NCBI GenBank assembly: GCA_035275625.1
Contig: DATEMK010000191.1
Span: forward strand, 1 to 16,390
Source: DATEMK01 sp035275625
Lineage (GTDB): Bacteria > Bacteroidota > Bacteroidia > AKYH767-A > OLB10
DNA: 16,390 nt
Reading direction: 5' to 3'
Part shown: positions 1-6,483 of the stretch, in pieces
How positions within the stretch are numbered: position 1 is the stretch's first letter
Layout: every line of letters starts with the position of its first letter
Made by a program: the position numbers and the translations under genes
The notes under the pieces: model-generated
What the model saw: the letters and a program-made list of their open reading frames with translations, nothing else
Database searches by the model: none
What the model was told of the DNA's origin: nothing

Positions 1-2
1 TT

Positions 3-1049
3 GATGAACAAAGAAATGTTCTGGTGCAAAAAGCGGCTTATGGTGATAAAAATCCGGAAGAATATAAAATTATCAACCCCATTGAAATTCCGCTTGGCAA
101 AGGAATCGTAGGAACTGTAGCGCAAACGGGTGTGGAAGAAATTGTAAGCGACACTTCTTTGGACCAGCGCTATATAGCGGATGATACTGTCCGCTTGTCC
201 GAACTGGCAGTTCCGATCATGTATGAGAAAAAAGTTATCGGGGTAATAGATTCAGAACATCCGGCCAAGAACTTTTTCAGCAAAGAACACATAGATCTGA
301 TGAAAACCATAGCTTCCATTTCGGGAACCAAAATTGTTAATGCGCAGAAAGAGATTGAAATAAGCGAAAATGCAAAACGTCTGGACGAATTAAAGCTGCA
401 AATGGCTTATACCCGCCAGCAGGCATTGAGGTCTCAAATGAATCCCCATTTTATTTTTAACTGCCTCAATTCCATCAATGGATTTATTTTACAAAATGAT
501 GCAATAACAGCTTCCACATTTTTAATAAAGTTTTCGAAACTGATTCGCCTGATACTGGAGCACTCCAACGAAAAATCTATCTCCCTGCAAAGCGAGCTGG
601 ATGCCCTTAAGCTGTATATTGAAATGGAATTGCTCCGGTTCGAAAAGAAATTTTCCTTTGAGATTAATGTAGATGAAGAAGTGATGCCGGAATCCGTTAT
701 GGTTCCGCCATTGATATTTCAACCATTCGTGGAGAATTCAATATGGCATGGATTATTGCATAAAGAAAATGCCGGTACATTGCTTATTGAAATAAGCCAA
801 AAGGAAAATATGTTGAAATGTATAATTGAAGATAATGGTATTGGCCGTGAAATGTCGGCAGCATTAAAATCAAAAATATCAACTCACAAAAAATCCCTTG
901 GTTTGCAGCTGACTAAAGAGCGGTTAGCGATAATGAATGAACAGGAAAACAGGAAATCATCCGTGGACGTTGTTGACATAGTGAGTGCAGGTGGCAGTTG
1001 CCTCGGCACGAGAGTAATAATTCAAATTGAATCCAACATAGTCGAATAA
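3..1049 (+). CDS. GAF domain + LytS-type sensor histidine kinase, 5' end outside window
   Basis: This is the C-terminal part of a sensor kinase; the frame is open to the left edge, so the true start lies outside. A GTG at 24 is in frame but sits inside the GAF domain and is not a credible start. Roughly the first 115 visible codons form a GAF sensor domain (GKGIVGTVAQTG, AVPIMYEKKVIGVID). A short linker follows, then the His_kinase domain of the LytS/YehU class: the phospho-acceptor histidine is in NPHFIFNCLNS (codon 447-449), the N box is FQPFVENSIWHG, and the ATP-lid glycines are in DNGIGRE and SLGLQLTKERL. The kinase should autophosphorylate on this histidine and pass the phosphate to the LytTR regulator that starts 14 bases downstream, almost certainly in the same transcript. 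No membrane segment is visible in this part, and the signal sensed is unknown. Confidence 0.93.
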   Translation, partial: DEQRNVLVQKAAYGDKNPEEYKIINPIEIPLGKGIVGTVAQTGVEEIVSDTSLDQRYIADDTVRLSELAVPIMYEKKVIGVIDSEHPAKNFFSKEHIDLMKTIASISGTKIVNAQKEIEISENAKRLDELKLQMAYTRQQALRSQMNPHFIFNCLNSINGFILQNDAITASTFLIKFSKLIRLILEHSNEKSISLQSELDALKLYIEMELLRFEKKFSFEINVDEEVMPESVMVPPLIFQPFVENSIWHGLLHKENAGTLLIEISQKENMLKCIIEDNGIGREMSAALKSKISTHKKSLGLQLTKERLAIMNEQENRKSSVDVVDIVSAGGSCLGTRVIIQIESNIVE

Positions 1050-1063
1050 AAAAAATAAATATT

Positions 1064-1807
1064 ATGATACATGCTGTAATAATTGATGATGAACAAAAAT
1101 GTATTGAAACACTTTCAATATTAATTAAAATGCATTGCCCTGAAATTACTATTGATGCAAGCTGTAACAATGGATCAGACGGGATAAAAGCCATCAATCA
1201 GCATAAACCTGATGTAGTTTTCCTGGACATAGAAATGCCGAAAATGAATGGCTTTGATATGCTCGAGAAATTTGAAAAAATATTTTTTCATGTTGTTTTT
1301 ACTACTGCATACAATCAATTTGCAATTAAGGCTTTTCGTTACAGTGCATTAAATTACCTCCTGAAACCTATTGACCCGGATGATCTGAAATCAACTGTAA
1401 GCCGCATAAAAGAATTGAAAGGCCCTGGTTTTAATGAGCAATTTGAAATTCTGATGCAAAACATAAAAAGCAATAATAAGCCTCAGCGAATTGCTCTTTC
1501 AACCGGTGACGGACTTGTGTTTGTGAATACTAAAGATATTATGTATTGTCACTCGGAAAGTAATTATACGCACGTGTTATTAACCGGTGGAGAAAAATAC
1601 CTGCTGGCTAAAACAATTAAAGAATTTGAAGATACGCTTTCTGAGGATAATTTTTTCCGTATTCATAATTCCTATGTGGTTAACCTCGATCAGATAAAAA
1701 AATTTGTCAGGGGTGATGGAGGCTACGTGGTAATGAAAGACGGTACTTCAATCACTATTGCACGCGCCCGAAGGGAAGAATTTTTTTCGTTGTTCGATAA
1801 ATTCTGA
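1064..1807 (+). CDS. LytTR-family response regulator (LytR/AgrA type)
   Basis: This 247-residue regulator has an N-terminal receiver domain (about 1-120) and a C-terminal LytTR DNA-binding domain (about 140-247), the normal length for the family. In the receiver the acidic pocket is D8-D9, the phospho-acceptor is D55 in VFLDIEMPKMNGF, the switch threonines are T80/T81, and the conserved lysine is K101 in YLLKPID. The DNA-binding half shows typical LytTR strings: GDGLVFVNTKDIMYCHSESN, FFRIHNSYVVNLDQI and a basic ARARREEF near the end. It follows the histidine kinase with a 14-base gap, so the two form a cognate pair. The nearest downstream functional gene is the secreted 918-residue protein, whose upstream region carries phased direct repeats of the kind LytTR proteins bind. 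Control of that gene is inferred, not shown. Confidence 0.95.
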   Translation: MIHAVIIDDEQKCIETLSILIKMHCPEITIDASCNNGSDGIKAINQHKPDVVFLDIEMPKMNGFDMLEKFEKIFFHVVFTTAYNQFAIKAFRYSALNYLLKPIDPDDLKSTVSRIKELKGPGFNEQFEILMQNIKSNNKPQRIALSTGDGLVFVNTKDIMYCHSESNYTHVLLTGGEKYLLAKTIKEFEDTLSEDNFFRIHNSYVVNLDQIKKFVRGDGGYVVMKDGTSITIARARREEFFSLFDKF

Positions 1808-1814
1808 TATATGA

Positions 1815-1943
1815 AATACATTTTCAACCCATGAAAATAAAATTGAAATCAATACAAGCTCAATGGTAAGCGGTACCTATGGCCTGGCAATGACATCACA
1901 AAATAAAGTTCCCGGATCGCAAAAGCTTATAATAAAAAAATAG
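1815..1943 (+). pseudogene. Remnant of a T9SS cargo gene: last ~42 codons of the C-terminal sorting domain
   Basis: Directly after the LytTR stop there is an open frame with no useful start. It reads as the end of a type A T9SS sorting domain: ENKIEINTSSMVSGTYGL, then TSQNKVPGSQKLIIKK and a TAG. It aligns well with the tail of the intact secreted protein at 2182-4938 (SEMQINIASLANGTYHLV ... SEKLIVSK), sharing the (I/L)x-GTY core and the basic end. An in-frame TGA at 1812-1814 closes it on the left. The only internal ATG (1863) would give 26 residues. I read it as what remains after deletion of a T9SS cargo gene that once lay downstream of the regulator. Confidence 0.75.
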
Positions 1944-1964
1944 CAAAACAGGTAAGGTTAGTAC

Positions 1965-1991
1965 AAGGGTTGTTGAATTTCAACAACCCTT
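1965..1991 (+). terminator. Rho-independent terminator
   Basis: A 12-bp perfect stem (1965-1976 with 1980-1991, arm AAGGGTTGTTGA) with a 3-base loop is followed by a run of T. It lies 21 bases after the stop of the sorting-domain remnant, so it probably belonged to that lost gene. It now ends transcripts from the kinase/regulator operon. Confidence 0.88.
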
Positions 1992-2044
1992 TTTTATTTC
2001 GTACTCATTACTTATGCGGATGAAATTCTTTTCTGCGTATCTGC

Positions 2045-2093
2045 ATTCTATAAGCGATTTATCCGAATTCTAACGGATAATTCCGAATTCTAA
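2045..2093 (+). promoter_or_regulatory. Three phased direct repeats, putative LytTR operator
   Basis: ATTCTA occurs at 2045-2050, 2067-2072 and 2087-2092, with start-to-start spacings of 22 and 20 bases. The last two copies lie in an identical 12-mer, TCCGAATTCTAA (2062-2073 and 2082-2093). Tandem repeats about two helical turns apart are the usual layout of LytTR-domain binding sites. An inverted pair TTATCCG/CGGATAA (2059-2065, 2074-2080) overlaps them. The site lies just upstream of the likely promoter of the 918-residue secreted protein, an activator-type position. Binding by the regulator at 1064-1807 is inferred. Confidence 0.5.
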
Positions 2094-2123
2094 ATAGCCT
2101 GAAAAAAAAGTTTCAGCTCATTG

Positions 2124-2131
2124 TTACTTTG
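2124..2131 (+). promoter_or_regulatory. Putative -7 promoter box of the secreted protein gene
   Basis: TTACTTTG resembles the Bacteroidota -7 element (TAnnTTTG) and lies 50 bases before the start codon. No good TTTG -33 box is seen at the expected distance, which would suit a promoter that needs an activator bound at the ATTCTA repeats. The assignment rests on sequence likeness only. Confidence 0.4.
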
Positions 2132-2181
2132 TCCCGTTAACTAAAAAATAAAATAATTAAAAACAAAAAAACTAAAACATC

Positions 2182-4938
2182 ATGAACAAAATCATCATCA
2201 ACAGAACCATCATTGCACTATCAATCCTGTTCACCGGTTTGCTGCTCACAGCAAAAACACATGCACAAAATATGTTTCCTTCATCAGGAAGTACCGGTAT
2301 TGGAACAGTAACACCGGGTGCATCATCAATTCTTGAAGTAAAAAGTACAACAAAGGGAGTACTTATTTCCCGCATGACCAAAGCACAGCGTGATGCAATT
2401 GTATCGCCTGCCACGGGTTTATTAATTTACCAGACGGACAACACAAAAGGGCTTTATCATTTTGATGGCAGTTCGTGGAAAGCAGTTACTGCAACTAACA
2501 GTGTGCGTGGATTAAACGATAATTTATTTATCGGTCAAAATGCGGGTGCAGCCAACACGTCAGGGAAATCCAACATTGCATTGGGTAAAAATGCGCTGAA
2601 ATCGAATACCACATGGAACGCCTCCATCGCCATTGGTGATTCAGCATTGTGCACCAGCACATCAGGTGAATATAATACTGCCGTGGGGCATGCTTCTTTA
2701 TCACATACCACTTCGGGAAGTGATAATGTAGCATTCGGATATTCGGCACTATACAGCAATACCACAGGCGCACATAACAGCGCAGTGGGTTACGATGCGC
2801 TGTTTCACAACACTACCGGTAACGACAACACGGCAATAGGAATGGGCACATTACTCAGCAACTCAACCGGAATTAATAATACGGCTACGGGATCTTTGGC
2901 GCTTAATCATAATATTGACGGGATAGAAAATTGCGCTTTAGGTGCGTATGCTCTTTATTCCAATACTAACGGTTTTGGAAATGTTGCAGGCGGTGCCTAT
3001 TCTCTTTACAATAATACATCAGGTGAACAAAACGTTGCATCCGGACGTTATTCTATGCTGCAAAATACAACCGGAAGTTTTAATACAGCATCGGGGTCGG
3101 AGTCGCTGCGCAATAACTCAACAGGCAATTACAATACTGCCAATGGCTACAATGCTTTATATTATAATTCCGATGGTGAACAGAACACGGGTATCGGGGC
3201 GCATGCTTTGTACAGTAATGAAACAGGAAATAATAATACCGCCACCGGGTCTGCAACATTGGAATACAATTCTACAGGTTACAGCAATACTGCAAATGGA
3301 GCATTTGCGCTTCAATACAATGTATCCGGTGCAGACAACACTGCTGTAGGGGTTAACGCCTTACGGGATAATTACGGATCAAGAAATACCGCAACAGGAT
3401 CGAAAGCATTGCAGTTTAATACAACGGGAGAATCGAATACTGCCAGCGGATATCTCGCTTTGAATGCTAACACAACAGGGTTCAGCAACACCGCCACCGG
3501 TGCATTTACACTGAACAGCAACACTACCGGGTACCAGAATACTGCTGATGGTTCAAGTGCACTTTCAAGCAATACTACAGGCATTGAAAATACCGCATTG
3601 GGATTTTTCTCATTAGCTCTGAATACGGTGGGAAGTGACAATGTAGCAGTGGGCGCACGTTCACTTTACAGTAACACTACAGGAGTTCAAAACACAGGAA
3701 TAGGATCGTCAAGCTTAACATCAAACAGCACCGGTTATAATAATACTGCTGCCGGGTTTATATCCATGAATAAAAACACTTCCGGGTATGGCAACACAGC
3801 CTTGGGTCAATCTGCCTTATATGCAAACACAACAGGAAATGAAAACACTGCTGTGGGAAATTATGCACTTGACAACAGTGTAAATGGTCATAACAACTCA
3901 GCATTTGGATCGTATGCGCTTTCATCAAATGTGAACGGAGAAGGAAATGTTGCAATGGGAAGGAATGCACTGCGCGAAATAACTATTGGCGATTATAACA
4001 CTGCCCTGGGTTATTATGCCGGGGATGACTTTTATGCAAATACCTATTGCACATACTTAGGTTATGATGCTTCTAACACCAATGCAGGGAATATGACTAA
4101 CAGTATGGCGCTGGGGAAATCAGCCAGGATTTCTGCTTCCAACCAGGTGCGCATTGGCAATTCATCGGTTACCTCCATTGGCGGGCAGGTAGGATGGACT
4201 ACTTTAAGTGATGGCAGGATGAAAACCAATGTGAAAGAGAATGTTCCGGGGTTAGAATTTATTAATAAACTGAAACCTGTTACTTACAACTATGATGAAA
4301 ACAAAGTTGCAAAATTTATAAATGAAGATGCAGGCGACAGCACGTTAACAGCAGAACAGAGAACTGAAAACCAAAAAGCACGCGAAGAAAAATCTAAAAT
4401 TGTTTTCACCGGGCTTATTGCACAGGATGTTGAACAGGCTGCACTATCTATCGGGTATGATTTCAGCGGGGTGGATAAACCTGAAAATGCTGAAGACCTG
4501 TATGGTTTGCGCTATGCCGAATTTGTAATACCTATCATTAAAGGCATGCAGGAGTTATCTGAAGCAAATACTGATTTGAAATCAGAAAACCGGCAGTTAA
4601 AAAATGAAATTGCTGAAATTAAAGCAGCTTTGGGGTTAACCGGGCAAAAGGCGGCAGGCGAAGAACAGGCAATGACACATTCCCGGGCTTCCATTTCCGG
4701 CTTTCAAATCAATCCCAATCCTGCAAATGAAATAGTGACGATTCGTTTTGCGAACGACCAGCATGTAATAATGAAGGTATCTGTTACGGATGCTGCAGGA
4801 AAGGAAGTGAAAACAGCTTCAACCAGCGAAAGTGAAATGCAAATTAATATCGCTTCGCTGGCAAATGGTACCTACCATTTAGTTCTGTCCGGTGATAAAG
4901 GAGTTCTTGTGTCTGAAAAATTAATCGTCAGTAAATAA
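2182..4938 (+). CDS. Secreted repeat surface protein with S74 chaperone domain and T9SS sorting tail
   Basis: This 918-residue protein starts with a signal peptide (hydrophobic 9-23, likely cleavage after THA28). Residues ~30-110 form the head module common in Bacteroidota tail-fibre-like proteins (TGIGTVTPGASSILEV, GLLIYQTD). About 29 units of 17 residues follow (about 113-604, pattern NTAxGxxALxxNTTGxx), likely a beta-roll or beta-solenoid shaft. At ~670-790 lies a Peptidase_S74 intramolecular chaperone domain with LSDGRMKTN; S676 and K681 match the Ser-Lys pair used for self-cleavage in phage tail spikes. A coiled coil (~775-805, ELSEANTDLKSENRQLKNEI) and a type A T9SS domain (~836-918, INPNPANE ... 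LANGTYHLVLSG ... EKLIVSK) finish it. It is probably a trimeric surface fibre or adhesin exported by T9SS. It is preceded by the putative LytTR operator and followed by a strong terminator, so it is likely monocistronic. The ligand is unknown. Confidence 0.9.
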   Translation: MNKIIINRTIIALSILFTGLLLTAKTHAQNMFPSSGSTGIGTVTPGASSILEVKSTTKGVLISRMTKAQRDAIVSPATGLLIYQTDNTKGLYHFDGSSWKAVTATNSVRGLNDNLFIGQNAGAANTSGKSNIALGKNALKSNTTWNASIAIGDSALCTSTSGEYNTAVGHASLSHTTSGSDNVAFGYSALYSNTTGAHNSAVGYDALFHNTTGNDNTAIGMGTLLSNSTGINNTATGSLALNHNIDGIENCALGAYALYSNTNGFGNVAGGAYSLYNNTSGEQNVASGRYSMLQNTTGSFNTASGSESLRNNSTGNYNTANGYNALYYNSDGEQNTGIGAHALYSNETGNNNTATGSATLEYNSTGYSNTANGAFALQYNVSGADNTAVGVNALRDNYGSRNTATGSKALQFNTTGESNTASGYLALNANTTGFSNTATGAFTLNSNTTGYQNTADGSSALSSNTTGIENTALGFFSLALNTVGSDNVAVGARSLYSNTTGVQNTGIGSSSLTSNSTGYNNTAAGFISMNKNTSGYGNTALGQSALYANTTGNENTAVGNYALDNSVNGHNNSAFGSYALSSNVNGEGNVAMGRNALREITIGDYNTALGYYAGDDFYANTYCTYLGYDASNTNAGNMTNSMALGKSARISASNQVRIGNSSVTSIGGQVGWTTLSDGRMKTNVKENVPGLEFINKLKPVTYNYDENKVAKFINEDAGDSTLTAEQRTENQKAREEKSKIVFTGLIAQDVEQAALSIGYDFSGVDKPENAEDLYGLRYAEFVIPIIKGMQELSEANTDLKSENRQLKNEIAEIKAALGLTGQKAAGEEQAMTHSRASISGFQINPNPANEIVTIRFANDQHVIMKVSVTDAAGKEVKTASTSESEMQINIASLANGTYHLVLSGDKGVLVSEKLIVSK
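2569..3993 (+). repeat. 51-bp coding tandem repeats (28 complete units of 17 residues)
   Basis: Each unit fits (N)(T/V/S)AxGxx(A/S)Lxx(N)(T/S)(T/S)Gxx. Units are diverged at DNA level yet stay in frame. One unit (ending DNYGS, near residue 390) has 16 residues instead of 17. A partial unit (IGQNAGAANTSGK) precedes the array and a degraded one (YNTALGYYAGDD) follows it. The regular G, A and N positions suggest a stacked beta-roll, like YadA-type heads but with a longer period. Confidence 0.85.
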
Positions 4939-4956
4939 TTTTTTGAATAAGAGTTT

Positions 4957-4996
4957 AATCAAGCGGGCTGCCTTCTTTGAGGCAGCCCGCTTGATT
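4957..4996 (+). terminator. Strong stem-loop terminator after the secreted protein gene
   Basis: A perfect 16-bp stem (4957-4972 with 4981-4996, core AGCGGGCTGCC) encloses an 8-base loop, TTCTTTGA. It starts 18 bases after the stop codon. The T-run after the stem is weak, but the GC-rich perfect stem and the position make a terminator the best reading. Confidence 0.85.
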
Positions 4997-5014
4997 TGTA
5001 ACAGCAACAAAAAA

Positions 5015-5103
5015 CTTTCGCCAGCGTCAGTGGGGAAACGCCCCAACCTTGTGTCTCCACATGCGAAGAAGTGGAAAGAATTATCCCGAAGGAATGCCTT
5101 CGG
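5015..5103. other. Group of small inverted repeats in intergenic DNA
   Basis: Three perfect hairpins follow each other: TGGGG/CCCCA (5031-5035, 5041-5045), TCCAC/GTGGA (5056-5060, 5071-5075) and CCGAAGG/CCTTCGG (5086-5092, 5097-5103). No credible gene lies here. It could be a REP-like element, a remnant of one, or a small structured RNA; I recognise none. Confidence 0.35.
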
Positions 5104-5129
5104 CAAAAAACCACCACCCCCTTTATTTT

Positions 5130-5160
5130 TTTGTTGAATTAAAATAGAAAAATTACTTTC
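5130..5160 (+). promoter_or_regulatory. Putative Bacteroidota-type promoter
   Basis: TTTG at 5130-5133 is followed after 19 bases by TTACTTTC at 5153-5160, which fits -33/-7 spacing in Bacteroidota. No + strand gene follows; only intergenic DNA and the 3' end of the csbD-like gene, on the other strand, lie downstream. It might start an untranslated RNA, or be a relic carried by the repeat at 5146-5177. Confidence 0.3.
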
Positions 5161-5177
5161 GCTTAAAGTAAAACAAC
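5146..5177 (+). repeat. Direct repeat copy 1 (about 32 bp)
   Basis: The first 22 bases are identical to 5652-5673 (core AATTACTTTCGCTTAAA), and the match continues imperfectly with AAACAACC in both copies. The two copies are 506 bp apart, in the same orientation, on either side of the csbD-like gene. Confidence 0.7.
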
Positions 5178-5268
5178 CTGCTTCCCGGAAAGAAAACACG
5201 GTTTGGAAAATAGTATCCGGAATAGTAACAGAGGCACAGCACAGAAAGAAACATCCTTCATATACCAG

Positions 5269-5454
5269 TTAAAGCGCTGTCAGAATTGCATTGAATTCTT
5301 CCTTGGTTTTTCCAAGCTTGAGTTGAATTTTTTCCAACATTTTCTCTTTCTTGCCGTCTTCAAATTCAAAATCAATTACCTTTAAGACTGAAAATGTTTG
5401 TTTAAGTTTTCCTTTTGTTTCGTTCCAGGTTTTTATTTCGCTGGGAGAGATCAT
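5269..5454 (-). CDS. CsbD-like small stress protein
   Basis: This 61-residue, highly charged, helix-prone protein matches the CsbD family pattern: a WNETKGKLKQTF opening followed by EDGKKEKMLEKIQLKLGKTKEE. The length is normal for the Bacteroidota version. CsbD proteins are general stress proteins of unknown biochemical function in the cytoplasm. The gene stands alone, antisense to its surroundings. Upstream there is an A-rich leader without a clear Shine-Dalgarno sequence. A box resembling a -7 element (CAATTTTG on the - strand) lies about 50 bases upstream but is weak. The gene is bracketed by two copies of a ~32-bp direct repeat. No frame-breaking change is visible, so it is probably functional. 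Confidence 0.75.
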   Translation of the reverse strand: MISPSEIKTWNETKGKLKQTFSVLKVIDFEFEDGKKEKMLEKIQLKLGKTKEEFNAILTAL

Positions 5455-5801
5455 CTTTTTTTTATTTTAATTTGTCATTAAATTTCCTTACAGCAAAATT
5501 GAAGACTTTTATCCCGAAAAACATTACACAATTTTTAAAAAGAGTTACATAATTCACATATTTCATAAGTAGCTCCTGCAATGATCCTTAAATTTTTTTA
5601 ATGAATTAGGAACTGAACACGCAGTTGAAATAACAAACAGGAAATTGAAAAAGAAAAATTACTTTCGCTTAAATGAAACAACCAGGTCCATAAAAGGAGA
5701 CCCGGTTGGGACACAGGATTTTTACGTGCTTCTGAAAGTTAACTGTAAGCGCTTACTGCACTGCATGAGCGCCATACACAAAAGACACTGAAAAAGCTCT
5801 T
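5455..5801. other. Intergenic DNA without a gene
   Basis: AT-rich DNA with no credible reading frame on either strand. It contains copy 2 of the direct repeat (5652-5683) and a 12-bp perfect palindrome, GTAAGCGCTTAC (5745-5756), just before the 21-bp array. The 5' leader and any promoter of the csbD-like gene (reading leftward) must lie at the left end. Confidence 0.6.
5652..5683 (+). repeat. Direct repeat copy 2 (about 32 bp)
   Basis: The partner of 5146-5177, with 22 identical bases. It also carries TTACTTTC (5659-5666), but without a TTTG box at the usual distance upstream. Confidence 0.7.
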
Positions 5802-6031
5802 AAAGCTACAGTTGCCGCTCTTAAAGCTTTGCCCGATAATCTTAAAGCTTTATGCTTTGCACATAAAGCTTTGCCGGTTGCTCTTAATGCTTTGTGAGGA
5901 GAACATAAAGCTTTATTTGTTGCCCTTAAAGCTATATGCATTTTACAGATAGCTTTGTGTTTTGCTCTTAAAGCTTTGTCTTTGGCAAACGAAGCTTTAA
6001 ACGCTCCTCTTAAAGCTTTGTCTAAATAACA
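5753..6031 (-). pseudogene. Open heptad-repeat frame within the 21-bp array, doubtful gene
   Basis: The - strand of the 21-bp array stays open for 92 codons before the stop at 5753-5755. It reads as lysine/alanine-rich heptads such as HKALRATGKALCAKH and KALRLSGKALRA. An ATG at 5941 would give 62 residues. Farther upstream in the same frame the heptads continue (DKASFAEHKALRTED), but TAA codons at 6032-6034 and near 6180 break them, and another in-frame stop lies just before the array. I see no ribosome binding site or promoter. Because 21 is a multiple of three, a non-coding tandem array would also look like a peptide repeat, so this is either a decayed repeat protein gene or a coincidence. 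Confidence 0.3.
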
Positions 6032-6190
6032 TTAAGCTTTGTGTGCTCCTTTGTAAGCTTTGTGCTGAGCAAATGAAGCTTTGTCTTCAGTTCTTAAAGC
6101 TTTGTGTTCTGCAAATGATGCTTTGTCTTCTGCTCTTAAATCTTTATGTTGTGCAGATGAAGCTTTATGTGCTGCTCTTTAAGCTTTGGG
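5802..6190. repeat. 21-bp tandem array, 19 units in exact register
   Basis: The core AAAGCTTT, or a one- or two-base variant, begins at 5802, 5823, 5844, 5865, 5886, 5907, 5928, 5949, 5970, 5991, 6012, 6033, 6054, 6075, 6096, 6117, 6138, 6159 and 6180. Every step is exactly 21 bases despite many substitutions between cores. From about 5865 the flanks alternate between CTCTT-core and AAATGA- or ACAT-core types, so a 42-bp higher-order period is present. The core is a self-complementary octamer. There is no unique spacer sequence, so it is not a CRISPR array. Confidence 0.95.
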
Positions 6191-6451
6191 AGGGAATTAA
6201 GAACTAAAGAGCGTTACATAAAACAAAGAGCAGATGCAGGCAGCTTTGGCGCAGCAGAAATATTAATGTGAAGTGAAAGAGAGTTTGTTCAAGAAACTTG
6301 GTTAAAATGGATTGATTTTTCTGTCACAACTTGTCCCGAAACTTCGGGAAGTCAGCTTGCACCAAAGTTGGGCACTACGACTTTCGACAGAGAAAAGTGA
6401 ACTGCAATACATTTTATGATGAGATTTTTTACCAAAACCCAAAACTGGCGA
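6191..6451. other. Intergenic DNA with one small palindrome
   Basis: No credible gene is seen. TCCCGA-AACT-TCGGGA (6334-6349) forms a short hairpin of the kind found in dispersed intergenic repeats. The rest shows nothing I can identify. Confidence 0.5.
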
Positions 6452-6477
6452 CAAAAATGCCAGACGAATTTTGGCAT
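6452..6477 (-). terminator. Probable terminator of the liv operon
   Basis: On the - strand ATGCCA ... TGGCAT forms a 6-bp stem (6457-6462 with 6472-6477, 9-base loop), followed by five T residues. It begins 6 bases after the livM stop. The stem is short, so the call is moderate. An overlapping alternative hairpin CTGGC/GCCAG is also possible. Confidence 0.5.
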
Positions 6478-6483
6478 CACGCT

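Noticed and set aside
2942..3349. A 135-codon + strand frame inside the repeat region
   Set aside because: It is an out-of-frame shadow of the 51-bp repeats; the main frame has a signal peptide, conserved domains and a T9SS tail.
4943..5137. A 64-codon + strand frame after the fibre gene
   Set aside because: It runs straight through the terminator stem-loop and the hairpin group, uses a non-ATG start and has a low-complexity, proline/lysine-rich end.
5802..6190. CRISPR array
   Set aside because: The unit is 21 bp with no unique spacers of constant length, and no cas gene is nearby.
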